Source: CAYLJJ01 sp964384025 (GTDB lineage: Bacteria; Myxococcota_A; Bradymonadia; UBA7976; UBA1532). From it: a DNA stretch of 64,000 bases. Positions 54,331 to 62,156 of this stretch are shown here, piece by piece; position 1 is the first letter of the stretch, and every line of letters starts with the position of its first letter. Both the position numbers and the translations under genes were made by a program. The DNA is taken from contig CAYLJJ010000007.1 in the NCBI GenBank assembly GCA_964384025.1, forward strand, positions 54,116-118,115, read 5' to 3'. The notes beneath the pieces are model-generated. The model did not search any database and was not told where the DNA came from. It saw nothing but the letters and a program-made list of their open reading frames with translations.

Positions 54331-55065
54331 CTAAAAACTCAGCAGAGCAGCTCCTCCCGAGTTCAGGGCTCGGGACTGAAGAGCGATGCTACGGGAGAAG
54401 AAGTCAGCCAGGGCGCCCAAGCTGCGCTCATCGGCAGACTCCAGGGCGATAAACTGCATCGCCAGGGCCTGGGAGAGGCGCTCTAGAGCGACTTTGACCT
54501 GATCGTCCTTTAGGTTAACCCCCACCAGGATCGTAATCAGGGACTCCAACTCCATCTCTCTCCTCAAGACCATCAGCCGCCGGGTCAGGTCCTTGATGCT
54601 CTCCTTAGATGCGTTGTCCATCCCATCTGTCATCACAAAGACAATGCCATTAACGCCAAAGCCATGCCGAGCCAGACGATCTCCATACTCCTTTACGGAG
54701 TCGATGCTGTTGGCGATGGCGTCGTGGAGGGCGGTCATCCCGCCCAACTCCAGGCGCCCCTTATAGCCCTCTTGAAGAGAGGCTGCGATGGGACGGAAGC
54801 CATGGATCTCCTTTAGCTCCCCATCAAAGCTGATCACACGGAGTAAGAGATTCTCTGCGCGGGGAGAGCGACTGCACGCTCGAGTGACCGCTTCGACGCA
54901 GGCCTCGATCTCCTGAAGAAAAGAGGAGACGCTGGCAGAGGTGTCGGCGGCGATCACCGCCAAGGTGTACTCAGAAGCTTCCAGGTTCTCAATGCGAGCG
55001 GCTGAGAAACCATAACTTGAGCCTTTGAGTTGTAGAGATTGGAGGGAGCGGTTGAGGATCGGCAT
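54331..55065 (-). CDS. TerY-like von Willebrand A domain protein
   Basis: Soluble single-domain VWA protein of 244 residues with a complete MIDAS: DTSASV (Asp41, Ser43, Ser45), Thr111 in GGMTALHDAI and Asp147 in MTDGMDNAS. The layout (YTLAVIAADTSASVSSFL ... LLRVISFDG ... GIVFVMTDGMD ... LITILVGVN) is that of cytoplasmic TerY-like VWA proteins, which act with a kinase and a phosphatase in stress systems. Here the kinase partner is the next gene; no PP2C phosphatase is in the window. Strong ribosome-binding site AAAGGAGGCTT precedes the ATG. A hairpin at 55080-55103 lies between it and the nicotinamidase gene. Confidence 0.8.
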   Translation of the reverse strand: MPILNRSLQSLQLKGSSYGFSAARIENLEASEYTLAVIAADTSASVSSFLQEIEACVEAVTRACSRSPRAENLLLRVISFDGELKEIHGFRPIAASLQEGYKGRLELGGMTALHDAIANSIDSVKEYGDRLARHGFGVNGIVFVMTDGMDNASKESIKDLTRRLMVLRREMELESLITILVGVNLKDDQVKVALERLSQALAMQFIALESADERSLGALADFFSRSIALQSRALNSGGAALLSF

Positions 55066-55079
55066 AAGCCTCCTTTGAT

Positions 55080-55103
55080 ACAGAGGGGGCTCTCCCTCTC
55101 TGT
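55080..55103 (-). promoter_or_regulatory. Intercistronic hairpin between nicotinamidase and VWA genes
   Basis: Arms ACAGAG and CTCTGT with G/C-rich inner pairs (one A-C mismatch) form a compact stem within the 67-base intercistronic gap, no T-run after it on the transcribed strand. It may be an RNA-processing or stability element that sets different levels of the enzyme and the signalling genes. Confidence 0.35.
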
Positions 55104-55132
55104 TGTATGGCTCTTTGTTGAGAGGGAGCTTT

Positions 55133-55930
55133 TTAAATCTGGAAGCTCTGGGTGTCGCTGATCTGCATTCCCAGAGCGCTCATATCCTGGATGAAGTCTA
55201 TCTGCTGCTGCTCAAATCCTGGGACTGGGCTGGTGGCATCCTTGAGCAGCACCATCTTGCGTACAAAGCTGGGATCGGAAAACTCAGCGGCGATATCTCG
55301 CACGGTATGAGCCAGACAGTGAGAACCCGCCTCTCCCGCCAAGAGGATCAGATCTGCCTGTTCCAGGGTCTCAATCAGCCGGGCGTTGATCTGCGTGTCT
55401 GGATCTCTGGGATCAGGGACCTCGGCGCGCACCGCTGAGAAATGCTCTGTCCAGAGGTTAGAGCCCTTGGTCACATAATCCACCACCCCAAAGCGCTCCT
55501 CTTCCCAGCGCCCCAGAGCGGCGAAGAGAGGGGCGGCGACGTTATGCCCTGGGCTGCCGATGAGGCAGTGAGGGGGCCAGATTGTATGTGGATAGCGCCC
55601 CCCAGCTTCCAGAGCCTCCAGATAGCTCAAGGCCCGCTCCCGAGCTGCTGGGAGCGCCGTCATCCATCTACCTCTGAGTAGATCCTCAGCGCTGATGGAG
55701 CTGAAGGGCGCTGGGCGTACTCTATGGACATCCTCCCAGAAAAGGGGATGGGCGATATCCACAAGGTGGTGACTGTCGAGGGTGACATGGATATCCGCCA
55801 ACTCCCCTCGAAGCCGATCCAGAAGCGCGGTTAGGCGAAGAATATCCTGCTCTGCTCCAGGGACATAGAGCGCCCCTCCTGGATCGCAGAAGTCGTTTTG
55901 AGGATCGATGATCAACAGCTGGAGGTTCAT
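55133..55930 (-). CDS. Nicotinamidase-like cysteine hydrolase (isochorismatase family)
   Basis: Protein of 265 residues with the PncA-type active site: Asp9 in IIDPQNDF, metal ligands Asp52 and His54 in LDSHH, the IWPPHCLIGSPGH loop (His121), Lys155 in YVTKGSN and nucleophile Cys205 in AGEAGSHCLAHTV. The metal-binding DxH and WPxHC elements favour nicotinamidase over other isochorismatase-family enzymes. It is longer than a typical PncA (about 200-215), with inserts around 60-115. Reaction: nicotinamide to nicotinate plus ammonia, the entry to NAD salvage. AAGGAGAGAGT ribosome-binding site. Two palindromes lie 21-78 bases upstream of the ATG. First gene of the operon ending in an NrtR-type regulator. 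Confidence 0.84.
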   Translation of the reverse strand: MNLQLLIIDPQNDFCDPGGALYVPGAEQDILRLTALLDRLRGELADIHVTLDSHHLVDIAHPLFWEDVHRVRPAPFSSISAEDLLRGRWMTALPAARERALSYLEALEAGGRYPHTIWPPHCLIGSPGHNVAAPLFAALGRWEEERFGVVDYVTKGSNLWTEHFSAVRAEVPDPRDPDTQINARLIETLEQADLILLAGEAGSHCLAHTVRDIAAEFSDPSFVRKMVLLKDATSPVPGFEQQQIDFIQDMSALGMQISDTQSFQI

Positions 55931-55950
55931 ACTCTCTCCTTGCGCGCCTA

Positions 55951-55971
55951 AAAAGGTCTCCTGGACCTTTT
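55951..55971 (-). promoter_or_regulatory. 21-bp palindromic operator 1 upstream of the nicotinamidase operon
   Basis: Perfect inverted repeat AAAAGGTC-N5-GACCTTTT, ending 21 bases before the nicotinamidase ATG. Its 21-base length is the size of known NrtR sites, and the operon it precedes encodes an NrtR-type protein. The exact consensus differs between lineages, so the link is by context. Confidence 0.7.
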
Positions 55972-55987
55972 CTGTTGAAAACAGTAG

Positions 55988-56008
55988 AACAGGTCACTTT
56001 GACCTTTT
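55988..56008 (-). promoter_or_regulatory. 21-bp palindromic operator 2 upstream of the nicotinamidase operon
   Basis: Second copy, AACAGGTC-N5-GACCTTTT (one half-site mismatch), with its centre 37 bases from that of operator 1, about three and a half helical turns. The right arm runs into a 12-base palindrome CCTTTTAAAAGG at 56003-56014. Two like sites suggest cooperative repression. Confidence 0.68.
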
Positions 56009-56106
56009 AAAAGGCGAAAGTGAAAATAAGCCTATTTTCAAATATTTACATTGGCGTGAACATATCGGAAAGCGAAGAGTATTTGAGCCGTCAAGCTCGA
56101 TCCCGT

Positions 56107-56847
56107 TCAGATCTCTTCTCGCAGTCGTCGCCGCAACCCCCAGCGTAAGAGGCTTGGCCAAAAGCGCGCCAGATAGACCATCAGGCGAGCACCACGGCCG
56201 ATGGTTTGATCTCCAGGCCGCGCTCTCAGCAGCGCCTCAGCCAGCTCCTCTGGTTGAAGCATCTTCTCTCGATCTTTAACCTCAGGACCCAGCATCGGGG
56301 TGTCTACAAAGCCGGGCATCAGCTCTGAGACTTGTATCCCCTGAGGCTCTAACTCCAGACGCAACGCCTGAGCCAGAGCATGGAGCCCCGCCTTAGAGCT
56401 GGAGTAAGCCGCCGCACCGGGGATGCCATAAACCCCCAACATAGAGCCCACAAAGATCAACCGCCCCTGAGCTGCGCGCAGTTTGGGCAGCGCCGCTCGA
56501 CTCCCCAAGAGAGGCCCGATGAGGTTGACCTCTAGGATGCTTTGGCAACGCTCGGGGCTCTGTGCCTCCAATAAACCTCCACCCCCCAGACCTGCGCAGT
56601 GAATCAAGAGATCCAGGGCATCAGGGAGCGCTTCTAAGGCTCTCTCCCAAGCCTCCGACCGCCGAACATCCAACTCGAGAGGGTGATAGCCCGCACCCAG
56701 ATGCTCAGCCTCTTCCAAGAGGGGTGCTAACTGGAGGTCCGCCGCCCAAACCTCTGCACCACGTTGATGAAGTAGGCGAGCGGTCGCCTGACCGATACCT
56801 GAGGCTGCCCCGGTCACCAGCGTTACCTCAATATGATCAGGTTTCAT
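56107..56847 (-). CDS. Short-chain dehydrogenase/reductase (SDR)
   Basis: Classical SDR of 246 residues; ATG 56847 has GAGGAGAGAG directly upstream. Cofactor motif TGAASGIG near 12-19, DAL-LLIHCAGLGGGG (NNAG-equivalent), Asn in LEVNLIGPLLGSRA, Ser in FVGSMLGVYG and the YSSSK active site, and EPQGIQVSELMPGFVDTPM. AWAADLQLAPL after the second strand has an Asp, favouring NAD over NADP. Substrate unknown; the C-terminal stretch LMVYLARFWPSLLRWGLRRRL is hydrophobic and basic, suggesting membrane contact, as in some lipid-modifying SDRs. It lies upstream of the nicotinamidase operon on the same strand, separated by 176 bases with operators. Confidence 0.88.
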   Translation of the reverse strand: MKPDHIEVTLVTGAASGIGQATARLLHQRGAEVWAADLQLAPLLEEAEHLGAGYHPLELDVRRSEAWERALEALPDALDLLIHCAGLGGGGLLEAQSPERCQSILEVNLIGPLLGSRAALPKLRAAQGRLIFVGSMLGVYGIPGAAAYSSSKAGLHALAQALRLELEPQGIQVSELMPGFVDTPMLGPEVKDREKMLQPEELAEALLRARPGDQTIGRGARLMVYLARFWPSLLRWGLRRRLREEI

Positions 56848-56945
56848 CTCTCTCCTCTGTGAGCGCACTCTCTTGGATTCTACCTCCGCGTTTAGCAGAG
56901 TCTTCCTAGAATTGACATCTTGAGAGGGGGAGGCATAATTGAAAA

Positions 56946-57317
56946 ATGTCAGAAAAAAACCACAAAGTGATGATCTTAGATGACGACTTCATGAGCCTCC
57001 TGCTCACTGAAGACGTTCTCCTCAAAGCAGACTTTTCGGTTGTCAGGATGTCTGCTCCCCATGGCTGTTTGGCTAAACTAGACTATGAGAAGCCAGATGT
57101 TCTCTTGGTCGATATCACAATGAAACATTTAGCAGTCGATGATCTTTTGGATTCAATCCAAGACTCCTTAGAATATAATGATTTGGTCATTGTGCTTTAT
57201 TCAGACATGAAGGCTCAGGCTCTAGAGAAAATATGTCATGCTAAAGATATAAATGGCTACTTTTGTAAATCGATGGAAGTTCAGAAACTCCCTGACTTCC
57301 TCAAACAGTTTCTCTAA
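56946..57317 (+). CDS. Stand-alone receiver-domain (REC) protein
   Basis: CheY-like protein of 123 residues. Acidic pair in MILDDDF (Asp12-14), phospho-acceptor Asp in VLLVDITM (near 57), Ser in VLYSDMK (near 86) and Lys in GYFCKSM (near 109) are all present, so phosphorylation is likely. No output domain. The gene is visibly more AT-rich than its neighbours. It is followed 21 bases later by a gene with a Lys/Arg-rich linker, perhaps its partner; no histidine kinase is nearby. Confidence 0.84.
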   Translation: MSEKNHKVMILDDDFMSLLLTEDVLLKADFSVVRMSAPHGCLAKLDYEKPDVLLVDITMKHLAVDDLLDSIQDSLEYNDLVIVLYSDMKAQALEKICHAKDINGYFCKSMEVQKLPDFLKQFL

Positions 57318-57338
57318 CCCGTAGGTCTTCTAAAAAGA

Positions 57339-58112
57339 ATGTCTCTCCCCAAAATCGAGAGGGGAGCACAGCTCCCTCAGGTGCTTGAACCGCTTTTAGA
57401 GGAGGGTTTGCTCCCCCTCTTTGGTATTCTAACCCAAATCAAACTTCAGGCCGGTCCTGAGTCAGCTCCCTGGATCCTCAACGGCCCCTGTTTTTTCCGT
57501 GGAGAAGCTTGGAGGAGAGAGGACTCTATCGAACTCTTTGGTCTTCTCTCCTGGAGCGATCAAGGACTCCCTCGCAGCCTCTCCGGCCTGCTTCTGAGCG
57601 CTGAGGTAAAACACCTAGAGTTGCTTCAAGGACCCACTCAGTTCTCTCAGATGAGCCCTGCTCAGAGCAAGGTTTCCATTGAATCTGAAGCACCCAAGAG
57701 AAGCAGAGCTTCCAACAAGCATAAGGCCAGCAAGAGGAGCAGAGCTGAAGCACCTCCACCCCAAAGGAGAGAGCCTCAACCCAAACAGAGCGAAGCGCGC
57801 AGCCTTGGAGCACCGAGCCCCTCAGGCTGGGCTGCGGCGGTGGAGCTAAGCAAGAAAAGCGTCAGTCGTCCATCACCTGACGATCTGGGCTTTGAGTTGG
57901 AGGTCTCTCCCAGACTCCGGCGAGGGGATATTCTCATCCATCCACGCTTTGGTCGCTGTAAGGTGGTACAAGAGGTCACCCGAGACAAGGTGAAGGTGAG
58001 GCGTGCGACAGGGGGGCTCATCGATCTGGCCCTGCGCTACTGCCGCTTCTCTCAGCTGACCGATGAGGAGGGCGGTCGAGTCTATCGCCTCAGAATCTCT
58101 AAGAGATCTTGA
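57339..58112 (+). CDS. Two-domain protein: PCC/DUF296-like N-terminus and CarD/Tudor-like C-terminus
   Basis: Protein of 257 residues of unknown role. Residues 1-95 (LPQVLEPLLEEGLLPLFGILTQIKLQAG ... IELFGLLSWSDQGLPRSLSGLLLSAEVKHLELL) are arranged like PCC/DUF296 DNA-binding-fold proteins, a tentative match. A basic Ser/Lys/Arg/Pro linker (~100-170) follows. Residues ~190-257 (LRRGDILIHPRFGRCKVVQEVTRDKVKVRRATGGLIDLAL) resemble the beta-barrel in CarD-like or Tudor-like modules with the GDxVxHPxFGxGxV pattern. The basic linker and both modules suggest nucleic acid contact. Probably co-transcribed with the REC protein. Confidence 0.6.
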   Translation: MSLPKIERGAQLPQVLEPLLEEGLLPLFGILTQIKLQAGPESAPWILNGPCFFRGEAWRREDSIELFGLLSWSDQGLPRSLSGLLLSAEVKHLELLQGPTQFSQMSPAQSKVSIESEAPKRSRASNKHKASKRSRAEAPPPQRREPQPKQSEARSLGAPSPSGWAAAVELSKKSVSRPSPDDLGFELEVSPRLRRGDILIHPRFGRCKVVQEVTRDKVKVRRATGGLIDLALRYCRFSQLTDEEGGRVYRLRISKRS

Positions 58113-58113
58113 G

Positions 58114-58374
58114 CTATCGAGATCTGATTAATCTTCGCCAGAGTTCAAGAGAGCCCGCTGCTAATAGAAATATGGGGCTCAAGAAAACCGCGGCTACAAA
58201 AGAGAAAAGGTAGAGGAGCCCCAGTAGCTGCTGAGGGAGCGAAGCTGATGAGGTCCCTGAGAGCACCCCCACATGCTCTCGGCTGCCCAGAAGGTGAAGC
58301 AGCAGGAAGAGGAAGATGAGAGCCAATGAGAGAAACAGAAAACTCTTGATGGAGCTCTTCTCTTTAGCGCCCAT
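58114..58374 (-). CDS. Small two-helix membrane protein
   Basis: Protein of 86 residues with two transmembrane segments (IKSFLFLSLALIFLFLLLHLL and LLGLLYLFSFVAAVFLSPIFLLAAG). ATG 58374 has AGGAGG seven bases upstream; an ATG two codons earlier is too close to it. The start overlaps the end of the upstream gene on the same strand by 11 bases, so the two are translated together. No family recognised. Confidence 0.6.
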   Translation of the reverse strand: MGAKEKSSIKSFLFLSLALIFLFLLLHLLGSREHVGVLSGTSSASLPQQLLGLLYLFSFVAAVFLSPIFLLAAGSLELWRRLIRSR

Positions 58375-59563
58375 AAGCATCCCTCCTCTGGACCTCTCGC
58401 CAGAGAGGCCCCTGCACCATAGAGTAAAGGATCACCGCGTCTCCCACCGGGTTGCTCGCGAGATAACGCAGACCATCTTCGTCCTCTACGGGGAAAGCCA
58501 GCAAGTTGAGAGCGCTCATCAGCTGTTTGAGATACCCTCGATCCCCAAAGGCGCTGGCGCCTAGAAGTGCCAGACCCGAGGAGCCCGCGCTGGCTTGAAG
58601 ACCTGGGATAATGGGCCCTGAGTCTACATCCATCTCTCCTGGACAACACCTAGGCCACTCTAGGGCATAGCCAAAACCCAGCACGCTGCGGCCCAACTCC
58701 TTCGCCGCTCTTCGGTATTGATCCCGCGCATATTCAATGTCGATGATCTGCAACATATGACTACTCATCCAGATACTTGAACCTTCAGGGCCAAAGCCAC
58801 TGGGAAGGGGAGTCCCATCCAAACGATAAGAGGAGATGAGCAGGCCGGTTTGAGGCTCAGTTAAACGAGCTTGAGCGACCTTAAGCCAACGCTTGATAAA
58901 GTCGGTATGATCGCTGCCATCTAGAAGGTCAGCGATCTTGATCGCAGCCAAGCTGACGCTGTTACAGAAGGTCCAGCACTCATCAGGGTAGCTCTCGGCG
59001 CAGAGCACAGGGCTCTGCTTCATACGCGCGATCATCAGCTCTACTCGCTCTTGAAGAGGAGCTGTCCACTCTGGGCGCTCTTCAACGAGGCGGCGGGCTC
59101 CCAACATCAGGGCGATCTCTCCATCTACAAACTGGCTTCGATGAGGCTGAAGTAACCAGCCCCCCTGACGACCGTAGGGAAGCAGGAAATGACTCATCCC
59201 TCGCTCCTCTTCAACCTCCAGGGTTGCTTCAATGATCAGATCCATGATCTGAAGCGCCTCCGTTCTCTGCGCTTTATCGCGGAGAGCGATGTTGGCCAGC
59301 GCCAGGACAAAATAGGTCCGGCTCATAAAGTCCCACTCTGGGTTCAGACCCTGCATCTTTTCCAACTCAAGGCGTTGCAGTTCAGGATCTGTCCAGATCC
59401 TGAGATGTCGCTTCATCAGCTGCTGAGCTATTTTTGAGAGGGGACCCTCTCTTTTGGGGAGCTCGGAGGGCTGAAAGAGGAGGTGAACAGAGGGGCACCA
59501 GAGCACTGCCGCACAGAGCAGACTGAGGAGTCCAGGCAATGCTCTCTTTATCATCCGCAACAT
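58364..59563 (-). CDS. Membrane-anchored helical-barrel protein, linalool dehydratase-isomerase-like (tentative)
   Basis: Protein of 399 residues with an N-terminal hydrophobic anchor (ALPGLLSLLCAAVLWCPSVHLLF). The rest is helix-rich with paired Trp/Tyr/Asp/Cys motifs: EWDFMSRTYFVLALANIALR, RSQFVDGEIALMLGARRLVEE, ESYPDECWTFCNSVSLAAIKIADLLDG, GPEGSSIWMSSHMLQIIDI and MDVDSGPIIPGLQASAGSSGLALLGA. The succession suggests an (alpha/alpha) toroid as in linalool dehydratase-isomerase and glycosidase-like folds; I could not confirm the family. Paired Cys in DECWTFCNS may be catalytic or structural. Operon with the small membrane protein downstream, and 5 bases after the low-GC gene upstream. Confidence 0.5.
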   Translation of the reverse strand: MLRMIKRALPGLLSLLCAAVLWCPSVHLLFQPSELPKREGPLSKIAQQLMKRHLRIWTDPELQRLELEKMQGLNPEWDFMSRTYFVLALANIALRDKAQRTEALQIMDLIIEATLEVEEERGMSHFLLPYGRQGGWLLQPHRSQFVDGEIALMLGARRLVEERPEWTAPLQERVELMIARMKQSPVLCAESYPDECWTFCNSVSLAAIKIADLLDGSDHTDFIKRWLKVAQARLTEPQTGLLISSYRLDGTPLPSGFGPEGSSIWMSSHMLQIIDIEYARDQYRRAAKELGRSVLGFGYALEWPRCCPGEMDVDSGPIIPGLQASAGSSGLALLGASAFGDRGYLKQLMSALNLLAFPVEDEDGLRYLASNPVGDAVILYSMVQGPLWREVQRRDAYGR

Positions 59564-59568
59564 CTACC

Positions 59569-60795
59569 TTAGAGACGCTTGAATTTGGGATTTCGTACGC
59601 CGAACTGATGCTGTATCTGGCTCATCATACGGACATTTCCACGTGTTCTCAATACATCTCGACCGCTTGACTGTCCCCTGTTCTTGTTGTCGATAAAGTA
59701 ATCGATAATAATATCATTAACGGCAACGCCGTTCATTCGAAGCGTTTCAAGCGCATTTACAATATGATTTAGACTGGGCTGATAATGTCCGCTGCCATCT
59801 GTGATTATTTTTATATTACCATTTTCAATCAGGAGTTCACCCGCACACTGTACGGTGTTGCCTGCCATATACGAGGAATGGAAGAAATTTTTCTCATCTA
59901 TAAGCCCTGCACGATGGTCAGCGACATAGAATCTGCGATCCATACTCAGTGAAAATCCTGCCAGATTGTTTTTGAATACGGGATCAATCTTACCGATACC
60001 AACTAGATGTCGACCAGGTGACCTGCTCGATTCGGCGGGGACCAAAGTCCAAGTCTCCATCGACATATCATTCCACCACGTGTACTGGTATGCTCGTCCT
60101 CCTCTGAAATGGAGCTGATATTTTCTGGCTTGTACACGCGAAAGGTACTCAACGTTGCGCTTATTCGAGTCTACCAGAACCCCATGCCCGCTGAGCTCTT
60201 TCCCGAACTTCTCCTCAATAATCTGAGCGAGTACGTTGGGAGTGGTCTGCCATTTCTTGCACATCCATGAAACGACGTGTTCGAAGAGCAGACGAACAGC
60301 AGGATATCTGGCGATATCCGCGTTGTTGATCTCCTCCTTCTCATGACGCATCCAGATAACCGCAGCGAAGTAAAGTTGGGTGCGAAGATATGCACGTATG
60401 GCTACATCTCCCGTCGCCTCGTATCGAGCGATAATATCATCAATGGCCAAGAGAGTAGCATCGCTCTCACGTTGAAAAATTCCCTTGGAAGTCAGGTTTT
60501 TCCAGCGGAGTAGAACCGGAACCTCCGCAAATTCATCGACATAGTGAGTTCTGAGTATACTTCGGTAAAGTTCTGTAACAGCACCTCTTGAATTACGTCT
60601 GTTCTTACGCCAATCATTCTTGGAATTCATCCAATCTTCAAGAGAGGTATCTAAGCGTGCTAAAGTGGTCGAGCTGGGGGATCTATGATAGTTGAGAAGA
60701 GCTGTATCGACCGCCTTTAGCTTTTTGCTTCGAGGATTAAAAGCTCCCAAAGAGGTCTGATCTTTCCATGTATCATAGGTCATTATGCGTAACAT
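59569..60795 (-). CDS. Low-GC protein with plant-IQM-like C-terminal domain, effector-like
   Basis: Protein of 408 residues without signal peptide. The N-terminal helical part (AVDTALLNYHRS ... LARLDTSLEDWMNSKNDWRKNRRNSRGAVTELYRSI) is a module I associate with secreted bacterial toxin/effector-type proteins. The C-terminal part (from ~250) contains FYVADHRAGLIDEKNFFHSSYMAGNTVQCAGELLIENGNIKIITDGSGHYQPSLNHIVNALETLRMNGV. Its HSS-x2-AG...AAG-x2...GHYxP pattern closely resembles the core of plant IQM proteins and their bacterial relatives. Base composition is clearly more AT-rich than its surroundings, and the start has no good ribosome-binding site (ATG 60795, or 60783). Signs of horizontal transfer. 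Function unknown. Confidence 0.6.
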   Translation of the reverse strand: MLRIMTYDTWKDQTSLGAFNPRSKKLKAVDTALLNYHRSPSSTTLARLDTSLEDWMNSKNDWRKNRRNSRGAVTELYRSILRTHYVDEFAEVPVLLRWKNLTSKGIFQRESDATLLAIDDIIARYEATGDVAIRAYLRTQLYFAAVIWMRHEKEEINNADIARYPAVRLLFEHVVSWMCKKWQTTPNVLAQIIEEKFGKELSGHGVLVDSNKRNVEYLSRVQARKYQLHFRGGRAYQYTWWNDMSMETWTLVPAESSRSPGRHLVGIGKIDPVFKNNLAGFSLSMDRRFYVADHRAGLIDEKNFFHSSYMAGNTVQCAGELLIENGNIKIITDGSGHYQPSLNHIVNALETLRMNGVAVNDIIIDYFIDNKNRGQSSGRDVLRTRGNVRMMSQIQHQFGVRNPKFKRL

Positions 60796-60980
60796 GATTT
60801 TTCACCAACAGGCTGATTTCTGAACACAATATTTATACCATGTAGAACTTTTTTCCGCCGTGAGGATACAGAGGTTTCAGGGATAGCGTTTATAGGTTCG
60901 TCAATTACAGGTCAGGTCGAGCAAAAGGCCACCTGTGGAAAATTTTGGGTTAAGCTCCCTCAAAATTGAGAGGAGCACAG

Positions 60981-62117
60981 ATGCCCCGCTTTGCTGCCCA
61001 TATCGAGGCGATCCCTGGATCGGTCTACACTACTCTGAGATCTCTGGCTGCTGAGGCCCCCCAAATCTACCCTCTCCAGGTAGGCGATACCTATCGCGCT
61101 CCAGCGCAGGGCTGTCATCTGGAAGATCTACGAGAGCAGGAGCATCCAGGGCTTCATCGCTATGCCCCCGTTGAAGGCCACCCGCTCTTAAGAGCGGCGA
61201 TTTTGGAGCATCGCCGTCCCTTCTTAGGTTCTTTTGAACCGGAGGAACTCTGGATCAGTTCAGGGGCAACTCAGGGAATCGCTACCGCTGTAGCTACCTT
61301 TACAAGTTTTGGAGATGAGGTCCTGCTCCTCTCCCCTCACTGGCCTTTGGTAGCGGGGGCGATCAAGGTCGCGGGAGGTCAGCCCATTGAGGTGCCGATC
61401 CTTGGACTGGAGCGTCCAGAGGAGATCATCCAGGCTCTAGAAGCAGCCTTCACCCCTCGCAGCGTGGCCCTCTACCTCAACACACCCAACAACCCCAGTG
61501 GTCGCCTCCTCTCCTTGGAATCGATGGAGGCTCTAGCTGACTGGGCACGACACCGAGATCTTTGGATTCTGGCCGATGAGGTTTATGAACATTACGCCTG
61601 GGGAGCCAAACATCAGGCGATGCGTCCCTTGGCCCCAGAGCGAACCTTCTCGATCCACTCCTTCAGCAAGGCTTATGGAATGGCGGGCAATCGGGTGGGC
61701 TATGTGGTCGCGCCTCCCAGAGCGATTCAGATGTTTCGTAAGATCGCGGTGCAAACTGTCTATGACGCTCCCACCGGCAGCCAACTTGCTGCCGCCCGTG
61801 CCTTAGCAGGACCAGGAGAGATTTGGGCTCAGGAGTCCAAACGCCTCTATCGGGCAATGGCTCAAGAGGCGGCAGAGCGTCTTGGGGTCCCCGTTCCTGA
61901 AGGAGGGACCTTTCTCTTTATAGATCTCTCCGAGTATCTGGATGAGCGTGGGCTCAACAGTCTGCTGATGGACTTAGCGGTTGAAGGGCTCCTGGTTGCT
62001 CCAGGGAGCAGCTTTGGACCCTGGCCTCACCATCTGAGGCTCTGCTACACCGCCGCCCCTCCAGAGATCGTCAGAGAGGGTCTGGAGATCCTAGCGAGAC
62101 ACTTAGGTCGCGAGTAG
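60981..62117 (+). CDS. PLP-dependent aminotransferase, class I/II
   Basis: Fold-type I aminotransferase of 378 residues; ATG 60981 has GAGGAG seven bases upstream (a TTG at 60966 is discarded). Motifs: LQVGDTYRAP, GLHRYAPVEGHPLLRAAI, LYLNTPNNPSGRLLS with the NPxNPxG site, ADEVYEHYAW, the PLP lysine in SIHSFSKAYGMAGNRVGY and the C-terminal LRLCYTA arginine. Aspartate/tyrosine aminotransferase-like; substrate not predictable. 39 bases upstream of the release-factor-like gene on the same strand. Confidence 0.88.
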   Translation: MPRFAAHIEAIPGSVYTTLRSLAAEAPQIYPLQVGDTYRAPAQGCHLEDLREQEHPGLHRYAPVEGHPLLRAAILEHRRPFLGSFEPEELWISSGATQGIATAVATFTSFGDEVLLLSPHWPLVAGAIKVAGGQPIEVPILGLERPEEIIQALEAAFTPRSVALYLNTPNNPSGRLLSLESMEALADWARHRDLWILADEVYEHYAWGAKHQAMRPLAPERTFSIHSFSKAYGMAGNRVGYVVAPPRAIQMFRKIAVQTVYDAPTGSQLAAARALAGPGEIWAQESKRLYRAMAQEAAERLGVPVPEGGTFLFIDLSEYLDERGLNSLLMDLAVEGLLVAPGSSFGPWPHHLRLCYTAAPPEIVREGLEILARHLGRE

Positions 62118-62156
62118 CTTATAGCAGCCGCCAACTAGAGATAAAGGAGCAGAAGC

